Shown piece after piece: positions 15,535-22,886 of a stretch of 31,567 bases of DNA (positions are counted from its first letter, which is position 1; every line of letters starts with the position of its first letter). Below the pieces are notes generated by a model. That model was not told the origin of the DNA. It was given only the letters and a program-made list of their open reading frames with translations, and did not search any database. The translations under genes and the position numbers were made by a program. Source of the DNA: UBA6987 sp045617825 (GTDB lineage: Bacteria; Bacillota; Clostridia; Lachnospirales; Lachnospiraceae); contig JAZLJI010000126.1 of assembly GCA_045617825.1 (NCBI GenBank), positions 1-31,567 of the forward strand, in the 5' to 3' direction.

Positions 15535-17052
15535 TTACCAGTTGATGGCCTCGAGGACCGCCTCCTGCGTCTTGATGACCGTGGATGCCTTCATCTCTTC
15601 CACTGCGTTATCGTAATCCTTCTGCAGCAGGGCTTCCTTGACGGAGCCGTACCAGCTTTCGTGACGGCCGACGAAGAACATCATGTGGGTGCCGTAGGTG
15701 GTATCCACCAGGCCGTAGTCGCCGTAGACACGGCTGCTGTCGAATATCCATTCGTCGAATTCCGCGACCATCATGCCCTTGGTGACACCCTCGTAGATGC
15801 CGCCGGTAGAGGCGTTGCCGTCCTCGGAATACTGAGCGCAGTAATCGATGAAGCTGTCCTCGCCGGCACCAGCGGCGATCCAATCCTTCTCGATCTCTTC
15901 CGCCGGGGCAGGCGCCTTGGCGGCGTCCCCGTAGGTGCTGACGCCGAAGAGGATATGGCGGACGTCTACTACCGGATCGCTGTTCCGGTAGGGCTCCTTT
16001 ACCAGCAGATAGGCGTACTGATGCGTGCCGTCGCTTTCTCCCAGGTAGCAGTCTCCTGCCTTGGCCCCGTTGAAGGCCCACTTGAGGAATTCGTCGTCGT
16101 CATAATAGGTATAACCGACGGCCAGGTTGCTGTTCTTCATCATATTCTCCGCGTAGCCGGCAGCTCCGCTGTATTTGTCCTGGTCCTCTTTAGACACGCA
16201 TTTTTCGACGTACAGCTTCAGCGCGGCTTCGAAATCCGCTTTAGTCTTCGCGGCGCCGAAGGCATCCTGCATCGCCTTCAGATCCGCCTCCGCCAGCTCC
16301 GCGGCGGCCAGCAGATCCACAAAAACGAAATCGATGAGATCATAAGCTTTGTGGTTGTCGGCGTATTCCTTCTCGATCCGCTCGTCAGAGATGCTGAGGG
16401 AGCTCATCAACGCGTCATAGCCCTTGTCGGCCATCAGCATCACGCGGGTGGCCTCGGTGACGGCGGACAGCGGGATATTCGTGCCCAGCACCTGACCGAT
16501 ATAGGTATCCGTGTCCCAGCCGTAGGCGGCAGCCTCCTGCCTGATGGTCTCCTCCTGACTGTCGATGTATTCCTCATCCGCCTGATCCAGGCTCAGTCCC
16601 TGCGCCTTGGCATATTCGGCGAAGATCAGATACTGCTCGGCGAAGGAGGTCGCCTGGCTCATGAAGAAGTCGAACCAGGTCTCCTCGCCCTCGTACACCT
16701 GCTCCTTCAGACTGGTGGAGGTGTCCAGCCCGTAGTAGGAAAGGTACGAGCCGTTCTGGGAAATGAAATCGCCGTAATTCAGGGAGAAGAAATAGCACAG
16801 CGCGCCCTTGCTGAAGCTGAAGTTCTGAGAGGAAACAGCTTCGGCGTCCAGACCCTCCTGGACATGTTCCAGAGCGTAGGTCTCCTGCGGACCGGCCTCG
16901 GTGGATGCTGCGGTGGAGCCGGTCGTCTTATTGCTTTCCTCGGTGCTGCTCTCACTCTTCTTGGTGGACTTGTCCACACTGCCGATCCCTCCGCAGGCAC
17001 TCAGGGAAAGCACAAGGCAAATAAGCAGCAAAATGGCAAATATTCTCTTCAT
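15535..17052 (-). CDS. Parvulin-type (PpiC) peptidyl-prolyl isomerase lipoprotein, PrsA/SurA-like foldase
   Basis: This is a 505-residue secreted lipoprotein. It has a hydrophobic signal peptide ending in lipobox LSAC (C20 lipidation site), then a Ser/Thr/Glu-rich linker (about 25-55). A long helical SurA-N-like region (about 60-330) is followed by a parvulin domain (about 345-450) recognisable by VVDVRHILFG, CAQYSEDGNASTGGIYEGV and GDYGLVDTTYGTHMMFF. It probably assists folding of exported proteins at the membrane outer face. It is longer than B. subtilis PrsA (about 290). It lies 50 bp downstream of rpoD and 1 bp upstream of coaE. Catalytic activity is not proven by sequence. Confidence 0.87.
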   Translation of the reverse strand: MKRIFAILLLICLVLSLSACGGIGSVDKSTKKSESSTEESNKTTGSTAASTEAGPQETYALEHVQEGLDAEAVSSQNFSFSKGALCYFFSLNYGDFISQNGSYLSYYGLDTSTSLKEQVYEGEETWFDFFMSQATSFAEQYLIFAEYAKAQGLSLDQADEEYIDSQEETIRQEAAAYGWDTDTYIGQVLGTNIPLSAVTEATRVMLMADKGYDALMSSLSISDERIEKEYADNHKAYDLIDFVFVDLLAAAELAEADLKAMQDAFGAAKTKADFEAALKLYVEKCVSKEDQDKYSGAAGYAENMMKNSNLAVGYTYYDDDEFLKWAFNGAKAGDCYLGESDGTHQYAYLLVKEPYRNSDPVVDVRHILFGVSTYGDAAKAPAPAEEIEKDWIAAGAGEDSFIDYCAQYSEDGNASTGGIYEGVTKGMMVAEFDEWIFDSSRVYGDYGLVDTTYGTHMMFFVGRHESWYGSVKEALLQKDYDNAVEEMKASTVIKTQEAVLEAINW

Positions 17053-17102
17053 GGTATCAGACCTCTTCTGCGAATTTTAGACGGTAAATGCAGATCCGCG
17101 GC

Positions 17103-18233
17103 TTAGTTCAGGAAATCGCGGATCTTGCGGCTCCGGACCGGATTGCGCAGCTTCCGCAGGGCCTTGGCCTCGATCTGACGGATACGCTCTCTGGTCACGT
17201 CGAATTCCTTGCCGACCTCCTCCAGCGTGCGGGGATGGCCGTCCTCCAGGCCGAAGCGGCGGATGATGACCTGCTTTTCACGATCCTTCAGATCGTTCAG
17301 CAGCTCGTCGATCTGCTCCCGCAGCATGACCTGCTCGATATTGGTCTCGGGGGTCAGGGTATTGTTGTCGGCCACGAAATCGCCCAGGTTGGAATCGTCC
17401 TCCTCGCCGATAGGGGTCTCCAGGGAAGCAGGCTCCCGGGCGATCTGCATGATCTCCATCACCCGCTCCTGGCTCATGTCCAGATGCTCGGCCAGCTCCG
17501 CAATGGAGGGCTCGTAGCCCAGCTCCAGGGTCAGCTTCCGCTGCATCTTGCTCATCTTGTTGATGGTCTCGACCATGTGGACCGGAACGCGGATGGTCCG
17601 GGCCTGGTCGGCCAGGGCTCTGGTGACGGACTGTCTGATCCACCAGGTGGCGTAGGTGGAAAGCTTGTAGCCCTTGGTATAATCGAATTTCTCGACGCCC
17701 TTGATCAGGCCCAGGTTGCCCTCCTGCACCAGATCCAGGAAGCTCATGCCCCGGCCGGTGTAGCGCTTGGCGATGCTGACCACGAGACGCAGGTTCGCTT
17801 CGATCAGGCGGGATTTGGCGGCCTGATCGCCCTCGGCCTTTTTCACGGCCAGATCCAGCTCCTCCTCCGGAGTCAGCAGCGGTACGGTGCCGATCTCCTT
17901 CAGATACATCCGCACGGGATCCTCGGTGCCGACGCCCTCCAGCAGCTCCACGGCGTCCACGTCGTAGTTCTCCTCTTCATCCTCTTCGTCGGGGATGAAA
18001 TCGTCGTCATCGTCCAGAGTCAGCGATTCGATCTGGGCCAGCTCGTCCGTCATGGCCCGCAGCACGTCGACGTTCTTGAGCTCCAGATAGTTGTACACGT
18101 CCTCCAGCTCACTGGGAGAAAGGTCCGTGCCCTTGAAGACCTCGTTGATGTCGCTCACGTCCAGAACGTTCTTCTTGGCTCTGGCGGCTTCCACTAATTT
18201 ATTCACGCATTGCATAAAAACAGCTTTTTCCAT
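17103..18233 (-). CDS. rpoD: RNA polymerase primary sigma factor RpoD/SigA
   Basis: The 376-residue protein is the housekeeping sigma factor. An N-terminal region with an acidic stretch (DDDDDFIPDEEDEEENYD, about 75-92) precedes region 1.2 (DPVRMYLKEIG). Core-binding and -10 recognition regions 2.1-2.4 are seen (LVQEGNLGLIKGVEKFDY, then STYATWWIRQSVTRAL), then region 3 and the -35-binding helix-turn-helix 4.2 (TLEEVGKEFDVTRERIRQIE). The start is ATG 18233 with GGAGG 6 nt upstream; a longer reading to 18293 overlaps the CPBP gene and is rejected. In many Firmicutes rpoD follows dnaG; here the upstream gene is a CPBP membrane protein (13-bp gap), with no primase in the window. Confidence 0.97.
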   Translation of the reverse strand: MEKAVFMQCVNKLVEAARAKKNVLDVSDINEVFKGTDLSPSELEDVYNYLELKNVDVLRAMTDELAQIESLTLDDDDDFIPDEEDEEENYDVDAVELLEGVGTEDPVRMYLKEIGTVPLLTPEEELDLAVKKAEGDQAAKSRLIEANLRLVVSIAKRYTGRGMSFLDLVQEGNLGLIKGVEKFDYTKGYKLSTYATWWIRQSVTRALADQARTIRVPVHMVETINKMSKMQRKLTLELGYEPSIAELAEHLDMSQERVMEIMQIAREPASLETPIGEEDDSNLGDFVADNNTLTPETNIEQVMLREQIDELLNDLKDREKQVIIRRFGLEDGHPRTLEEVGKEFDVTRERIRQIEAKALRKLRNPVRSRKIRDFLN

Positions 18234-18246
18234 GTCGGCCCTCCTC

Positions 18247-19155
18247 TTATACCTGAATGCGGTCCTGCGGGAGCTCCGCGGCCGCCTTGTCACTGATCGG
18301 CTGGGGATTGACCAGCGAATAGATCAGATAAATGCACAGTACGAACAGCAGCATCACCGCGCCCGTCAGCAGCAGCATCCGGGCATCGGTCTCGTAAAAC
18401 CATTGCAGCTCCTCCACCTCGCTCACCGCCAGGGACAGCAGATTGCCTCCGGCGTGGGCCAGGATCGCGGCCCAAAGGCTTTGGAACCTCTCATACAGCA
18501 GGGCAAAGAGCACGCCCAGGATCCCGGCGTAGATGGCCTGGAGCAGGTTCCCGTGGAACAGGCCGAAGAACAGGGCCGAGATCCACAGCGCCGCCTTGGG
18601 GCCGGCTATCCCGCGCAGTCTCCGGTAGATCAGTCCCCGGAAAATGCATTCCTCCACGACGGGGATCAGCATCCCCTCCACCAGCAGCTCGATCCACAGC
18701 TGGCCCTGGAACAGCAGCTCCGCCGTCTCCTCGTAGGTGCCGTACAGCAGCTCCATCAGTCCGCTGAACATCAGAAAATGATTGACGAAGAGACTGCCGA
18801 AGGCGCCGGCGAAAAAGGGCAGCAGGTACAGGACCGGGGAGACAGCGCTGTAGCGCACGTATACGCCCGCCTCCTGTTCCCGCTGTCTGTCCTTCTTCAT
18901 GAAGAGGAGCAGCAGCGGCAGCGTGAGCAGCCCGGTGACGGCGGCGATGTACACGTAGTTCTTATACAGGTATTCCGTCAGCAGCGATACGGACTCCGCG
19001 TAATTGGCGACCGCGAAGATCTCCTTGTGATGGATCAGCATCAGCACAGCGGAGGCCAGACCGCTTACGGCGATGCTGACGGCCTCGTAGACCAGCAGCG
19101 GATAGACCATCAGCCAGACGCATTTGAGAAAACCCGGTTTCTGATTAGGCTCCAT
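18247..19155 (-). CDS. CPBP-family intramembrane glutamic endopeptidase (CAAX protease-like)
   Basis: This 302-residue polytopic membrane protein has about seven to eight hydrophobic segments. The three CPBP/ABI motifs are present: EECIFR (168-173), FGLFHGN (197-203, with catalytic-type H201) and HAGGN (234-238). The family includes Rce1-like CAAX proteases and bacterial proteins implicated in bacteriocin self-immunity and in processing of membrane substrates; the substrate here is unknown. The start is ATG 19155 with AAGGAG 5 nt upstream; a start 21 nt earlier lacks support. It is first in the minus-strand run and divergent from the MATE gene. rpoD follows after 13 bp, so rpoD transcription may begin upstream of this gene. 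Confidence 0.88.
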   Translation of the reverse strand: MEPNQKPGFLKCVWLMVYPLLVYEAVSIAVSGLASAVLMLIHHKEIFAVANYAESVSLLTEYLYKNYVYIAAVTGLLTLPLLLLFMKKDRQREQEAGVYVRYSAVSPVLYLLPFFAGAFGSLFVNHFLMFSGLMELLYGTYEETAELLFQGQLWIELLVEGMLIPVVEECIFRGLIYRRLRGIAGPKAALWISALFFGLFHGNLLQAIYAGILGVLFALLYERFQSLWAAILAHAGGNLLSLAVSEVEELQWFYETDARMLLLTGAVMLLFVLCIYLIYSLVNPQPISDKAAAELPQDRIQV

Positions 19156-19208
19156 TTGAACTCCTTCTCTGCACACTCATACAAGGTCGGAGAGCCTACT
19201 CCCCGACT

Positions 19209-19238
19209 TTGACATAAGTATACGAAGTAGACTATACT
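19209..19238 (+). promoter_or_regulatory. Predicted sigma-A promoter P1 for MATE gene
   Basis: TTGACA (19209-19214) is a perfect -35; TATACT (19233-19238) is a near-consensus -10; the spacer is 18 bp. The flanking AGTATA (19218-19223) and TATACT (19233-19238) form an inverted pair, a possible operator between the promoter elements. Confidence 0.55.
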
Positions 19239-19259
19239 CCAAATTGACTATACTTGCAA
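19231..19259 (-). promoter_or_regulatory. Predicted sigma-A promoter of the minus-strand gene run (CPBP-rpoD...)
   Basis: Read on the minus strand, TTGCAA (19259-19254) and TATAGT (19236-19231) are separated by 17 bp. The predicted start lies near 19224, giving a leader of about 70 nt. That leader would contain a 9-bp hairpin (82-90 paired with 203-211 of 19082-19211, i.e. 19182-19190 with 19203-19211). The -10 overlaps the -10 of the first plus-strand promoter. Confidence 0.5.
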
Positions 19260-19272
19260 GGACTTTTATGAA
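19244..19272 (+). promoter_or_regulatory. Predicted sigma-A promoter P2 for MATE gene
   Basis: TTGACT (19244-19249) and TATGAA (19267-19272) are separated by 17 bp. It lies about 35 bp downstream of P1, and both contain a GACTATACT stretch (19230-19238 and 19246-19254). Confidence 0.4.
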
Positions 19273-19275
19273 TTA

Positions 19276-19304
19276 TTGACTTTTTATGCAGGGAGGACTA
19301 TAGT
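19276..19304 (+). promoter_or_regulatory. Predicted sigma-A promoter P3 for MATE gene, with palindrome over the -10
   Basis: TTGACT (19276-19281) and TATAGT (19299-19304) are separated by 17 bp. The -10 lies inside the perfect palindrome GACTATAGTC (19296-19305). The predicted start is about 20 nt before the MATE ATG, leaving just room for the GGAGG ribosome-binding site. Confidence 0.5.
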
Positions 19305-19331
19305 CGGCTTATTACCTATAGGAGGTGGATC

Positions 19332-20741
19332 ATGGCTAGACCTGCATCTGATCAAGCAGTAGGCGTTGATCTGCTTGAGGGAGCACTGCTCCCGAAAATC
19401 ATCCGTTTCTGCATCCCGGTCATCCTGATGCACATGCTGCAGACCCTATACAATGCCGCGGACATGTACGTGGTGGGATTTTCCGAGGTCGAGGGGGCCA
19501 TCGGCGCCATCGGCACCACCGGGGCAATGACCGCTTTTTTCATCAATCTTCTGGCCGGCTTTTCCGTAGGCACTAACGTCCTGGTGGCCCGCTATATCGG
19601 GGCCAGGGATCAGGAAAAGACCAAAAGGGCGCTGCATACCGCCGTGGCGGTCAGCGGGATCTTCGGTCTGGTCAGCATGACGGCCGGCCTTTTGAGCGCC
19701 AGGGGCCTGCTGGTCCTGATCGGCGACGAGGGCCATATCCTGGAGCTGGCCCTGCGCTACGTCCGCATCTATTATCTCGCGCTGCCCTTCACCAGCCTGA
19801 CGAACTGCTTTATGGCCATCTTCCGCGCCAAGGGCGACACGAAGACGCCGCTGTACGTGATGACCGCCTCGGGCCTGCTGAACGTGCTGCTGAATTTCCT
19901 CTTCGTGCTGGGCTTCGGTATGGACGTCGACGGGGTGGCCTGGGCCACGGTGCTGTCCAACGTCTTTTCCGCTGCGGTGCTGATGGTCCTGCTGATGCGG
20001 GACCGGTCATGGACGCATTTCTCGCTGAAGGATCTGATGGTCAGCAAACGCAGCTTCCGGGATATCCTGGTCATCGGGATCCCGGCCTCCGTGCAGAGCT
20101 GCCTGTTCGCCCTTTCCAATATGCTGATCATGTCCTCCATCACCGGTGTGAACAATCTGCTCTGCCCCGGCGGCAGCGCGATCATCGACGGCAATGCCGC
20201 CGCGACGAACCTGGAAGCCTTTGCCGCCGCCGTGGACTGGGGCACCAGCCAGGCCGCGTCCACCTTTGCCAGTCAGCAGCTGGGCGCCGGAAAGATCGAC
20301 CGGGTCCGCCGGGTGCGGCGCGACTGCGTGCTGGCGACCTGCATCCTCTGCCTGGCCTTCTGCATCCCGCTGCTTCTGCTGCAGCGCCCGCTGATCCTGC
20401 TGTTCGTGGATAATGAGCAGGCGGTGCAGGCGGCCGCGACCCGCGTGACCATCATGCTTTCCACCTATCTGCTGGCGGAGCTGATGGACGTGTTCTCCGC
20501 CTTCCTGCGGGGCATCGGCAAATCTCTTCAGGCAGCGGTCTTCACCCTCTGCGGCGCCGTCGGTCTGCGGGTCCTGTGGATCGTGTTCCTCTTCCCGCAG
20601 CACCAGACCCTGAGCTTCATCTATATCTCCTACCCGATCTCCTGGGCGATCACTCTCTGCTGCCATATCGTCAACAGCAGCCGTGAGCTTCGCAGGCTGG
20701 AGGCCAGAAAGGCCGCCGGCGCCGCTGGCTCCGCCCCTTAA
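19332..20741 (+). CDS. MATE family multidrug/organic cation efflux transporter (copy 1)
   Basis: This 469-residue polytopic membrane protein has about 12 predicted helices in two homologous halves. It belongs to the MATE superfamily (DinF/NorM-like, MatE domains), which exports cationic or aromatic compounds using sodium or proton gradients. The MATE pattern is seen in IPVILMHMLQTLYNAADMYVVG and VGTNVLVARYIGARD, and in the second half in VQSCLFALSNMLIMSSI. ATG 19332 is preceded by GGAGG 6 nt upstream. It is a close paralogue of the MATE gene at 25919-27304: about four of five residues are identical by eye in the first ~110 aligned positions. The two copies flank the catabolic cluster in the same orientation. 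Substrate unknown. Confidence 0.93.
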   Translation: MARPASDQAVGVDLLEGALLPKIIRFCIPVILMHMLQTLYNAADMYVVGFSEVEGAIGAIGTTGAMTAFFINLLAGFSVGTNVLVARYIGARDQEKTKRALHTAVAVSGIFGLVSMTAGLLSARGLLVLIGDEGHILELALRYVRIYYLALPFTSLTNCFMAIFRAKGDTKTPLYVMTASGLLNVLLNFLFVLGFGMDVDGVAWATVLSNVFSAAVLMVLLMRDRSWTHFSLKDLMVSKRSFRDILVIGIPASVQSCLFALSNMLIMSSITGVNNLLCPGGSAIIDGNAAATNLEAFAAAVDWGTSQAASTFASQQLGAGKIDRVRRVRRDCVLATCILCLAFCIPLLLLQRPLILLFVDNEQAVQAAATRVTIMLSTYLLAELMDVFSAFLRGIGKSLQAAVFTLCGAVGLRVLWIVFLFPQHQTLSFIYISYPISWAITLCCHIVNSSRELRRLEARKAAGAAGSAP

Positions 20742-20927
20742 GGAATGTCCGCAGCACCGACGCTGGAAATGCGCGCCGCTTCCAAAAGGAGGCTTGACAG
20801 CGAGCCGCTTCCGTGATAAGGTGACGGCAGAAAGCAGAATACTGAACTTTGTTTCGACCAGACAGTGATTCCGGAATAGGGGCTGCTCGAACCTTCTTCA
20901 CGCGGTACGGTTGTGCAAAGTTATCTG

Positions 20928-20966
20928 AAAGGCCATCGAACCGCAGAGCGGTACCGATGGCCTTTT
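20928..20966 (+). terminator. Predicted intrinsic terminator downstream of MATE copy 1
   Basis: AAAGGCCATCG (20928-20938) pairs with CGATGGCCTTT (20955-20965), continued by an inner ACCGC/GCGGT stem (20940-20944 with 20948-20952) around an AGA loop. The 3' side ends in CCTTTTG, a short T-run. A-rich sequence on the 5' side allows function on the other strand too. It separates MATE copy 1 from the aldolase operon. Confidence 0.65.
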
Positions 20967-20982
20967 GAGCGCTGTCGAAGCC

Positions 20983-21011
20983 GGGACAGGGTCCGGTCCG
21001 TGAAATATATT
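20983..21011 (+). promoter_or_regulatory. Predicted promoter of the aldolase-dehydrogenase-dehydratase operon
   Basis: GGGACA (20983-20988, 4 of 6 to consensus) and TATATT (21006-21011) are separated by 17 bp. The pair sits just after the hairpin at 20928-20966 and about 25 bp before the aldolase ATG. No operator was recognised. Confidence 0.4.
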
Positions 21012-21035
21012 TAATGTAGTAAGGGAGGCTGAAAA

Positions 21036-21842
21036 ATGTTTGACGCAGCGGAAAAGAACCGGCTGAAGGAAAAGCTCGCTGCCGGCGGGAAGCCCCTGGG
21101 GACCTTCTGCGAGCTGATGAGCGAGAATGCCGTGGAGGCCCTGGGCTACGCGGGGCTGGATTTTGTGATCATCGATAACGAACACTCTCCCGTCGAGGCA
21201 GAGACGACGCTGGCGATGGTCCGGGCTGCCGAGCACGGCGGCGTCACGCCGCTGGCGCGGGTCAGAGAGATCTCCCGCCCGGCAGTGCTGAAGCTTTTGG
21301 ATATCGGCGCGCAGGGCCTTATCGTCCCCGACGTGAAGACGCCTGACGAGGCGCGGCAGCTGGTGAACTGGTCCAAGTACGCGCCCCTGGGAAAACGGGG
21401 CTTTTCCGGCAGCCGTAAGGACGGCTGGGGAGCCATGCTGGATATGACGGTCCCGGAGACCATGGCCTATTTCAACGAGCGGGTGCTGCTGATCCCCCAG
21501 TGCGAGACCGCAGAGGCGCTGGAAAGCATCGAGGAGATCGCCGCCATAGAGGGCGTCGACGGGATCTTCGTCGGCCCCTTCGACCTGTCGATTGCTCTGG
21601 GCATCCCCGGCGAATTCGACCATCCCCGGTTCCGGGCGGCGCTACACCGCATCCTTACCGCCTGCCGGGCCGCCGGCAAATTCACCATGATCTTCAGCGG
21701 GAGCGCCGCGTCCGCCGCGGAGGACTTCCGCCTCGGCTTTGACGCGGTCGCCTATTCCATGGACGCCGGCTTCCTGATCGGCGGCTGCCGGAGCGAGCTG
21801 GAGCAGCTCCGCAGCCTCATGGCCGGAAACGAAAGGACCTGA
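21036..21842 (+). CDS. HpcH/HpaI family class II aldolase
   Basis: The 268-residue protein belongs to the metal-dependent HpcH/HpaI aldolases, which cleave 4-hydroxy-2-oxo acids such as 2-keto-3-deoxy sugar acids into pyruvate and an aldehyde. Signature residues visible are H50 in IIDNEHSP (catalytic base region), R75 in LARVREI (pyruvate carboxylate), and metal ligands E157 in IPQCETAEA and D183 in VGPFDLSIALG. Length is typical (about 250-270). ATG 21036 has GGGAGG 7 nt upstream. It is first in a tightly packed operon: the zinc dehydrogenase starts 2 bp after its stop, and an enolase-superfamily dehydratase follows. That order suggests the aldolase acts after dehydration. Exact substrate unknown. 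Confidence 0.9.
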   Translation: MFDAAEKNRLKEKLAAGGKPLGTFCELMSENAVEALGYAGLDFVIIDNEHSPVEAETTLAMVRAAEHGGVTPLARVREISRPAVLKLLDIGAQGLIVPDVKTPDEARQLVNWSKYAPLGKRGFSGSRKDGWGAMLDMTVPETMAYFNERVLLIPQCETAEALESIEEIAAIEGVDGIFVGPFDLSIALGIPGEFDHPRFRAALHRILTACRAAGKFTMIFSGSAASAAEDFRLGFDAVAYSMDAGFLIGGCRSELEQLRSLMAGNERT

Positions 21843-21844
21843 CG

Positions 21845-22870
21845 ATGAGAGCCTTTGTCTGGGACCGGGACGGTCAGCTGAAATTTGACCCAAGCTTCCC
21901 CGAGCCGCGCTGCCGGGAGGATTGGGTGGTGATCAAGGTCGCGAGCGCGGGCGTCTGCGCCACGGACCTGGCGGTCCTTAAGGGCGAATTCGGCCCGCCT
22001 CCGCTTATCCCCGGCCATGAGATCGCCGGGACCGTGACGGAGGTCGGCCGCCTCGTACGCCGCGTGAAGCCAGGCGCCCGGGTCGTGGTGGAGACCGCCG
22101 TGAGCTGCGGGCACTGCCGCGCCTGCTTAAGCGGCAACAAACATCTGTGTCCGGAATGCCATGAGATCGGCTTTCCGCCCTATAACGGCGGCTATGCCGA
22201 ATACGTCACGGTGCCGGAGAACTGCGTCAAATTCCTGCCGGACAACGTGAGCTTCGACGAGGCCGGGATCCTGGAGGCGGCCCTCTGCCCCTTCGGCCTG
22301 ATCTACCGCTACGGGCTGGAGCCGGGCTCCACGGTCCTGATCCAGGGCTGCGGCGCCGCGGGGATCTCCTTCCTCCAGACCGTCAAATGCTTCTCCGCCG
22401 CCAAGGTGATCGTGGCCGTGCGCCGGGAAAGCGCCGTCCGGACCGCCCTGCGCTTCGGCGCGGACGCGGTGATCGACACCCGCAGGGAGGATCTGACGGA
22501 GCGGGTGCTTGCGGAAACGGAGGGACGCGGAGCCGATCTGTCGATCGAAGCCACCGGCAGTGCCGGGTGCATCCGGCAGGCGGTATCCCTCGCGGCAAGC
22601 GGCGGCCGGGTCATGCTGTACGGACTTCCCGGCGCGGAAGCGGCCCTGCCGGATTTTCCGGCGAGGGAGATCATCCTGCGGCAGCTGACCGTCCAGGGCG
22701 GGACCAACCATCAGGGCGCCTGGGAGCCGCTGCTGGAGCTGGTATCCGCCGGCAAATTCGATTTGAAAGACATGGTAACGGATATCTACCCGCTCGAGGA
22801 AGCGCCCGCGGCGCTCGAAAAGACAAAAGCAAGGCCGGACGGCTTTATCAAGGCTGTCCTCCATCCATAA
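21845..22870 (+). CDS. Zinc-dependent medium-chain alcohol/polyol dehydrogenase
   Basis: The 341-residue enzyme is an NAD(P)-dependent medium-chain dehydrogenase. Catalytic zinc ligands are C38 (AGVCATDL), H58-E59 (PGHEIAG) and probably E144 (ILEAALCPF). A structural zinc site is formed by C88, C91, C94 and C102. The Rossmann fold begins at GCGAAG (168-173). It resembles threonine/sorbitol/galactitol-dehydrogenase-type members that oxidise secondary alcohols of polyols, sugar acids or hydroxy acids. It starts 2 bp after the aldolase and ends 16 bp before the dehydratase (own site AAGGAG). It could oxidise the substrate to a keto form or reduce the aldehyde released by the aldolase; sequence alone does not decide. 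Confidence 0.9.
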   Translation: MRAFVWDRDGQLKFDPSFPEPRCREDWVVIKVASAGVCATDLAVLKGEFGPPPLIPGHEIAGTVTEVGRLVRRVKPGARVVVETAVSCGHCRACLSGNKHLCPECHEIGFPPYNGGYAEYVTVPENCVKFLPDNVSFDEAGILEAALCPFGLIYRYGLEPGSTVLIQGCGAAGISFLQTVKCFSAAKVIVAVRRESAVRTALRFGADAVIDTRREDLTERVLAETEGRGADLSIEATGSAGCIRQAVSLAASGGRVMLYGLPGAEAALPDFPAREIILRQLTVQGGTNHQGAWEPLLELVSAGKFDLKDMVTDIYPLEEAPAALEKTKARPDGFIKAVLHP

Positions 22871-22886
22871 AGATAAGGAGAACATC

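Larger units (their letters stand above)
20742..21035. other. Intergenic region between MATE copy 1 and aldolase
   Basis: This 294-bp stretch has no credible gene. It holds a weak promoter-like pair at 20794-20822 (TTGACA, 17 bp, TAAGGT), a stable terminator-like hairpin at 20928-20966, a promoter candidate at 20983-21011, and the aldolase ribosome-binding site at about 21023-21028. No similarity to mobile-element ends was recognised. It is the left junction of the catabolic cluster. Confidence 0.6.

Noticed and set aside
20683..20868. Possible 61-residue gene after MATE copy 1
   Set aside because: It overlaps the end of the MATE gene, has no good ribosome-binding site, and the protein is Pro/Arg-rich without any recognisable pattern.
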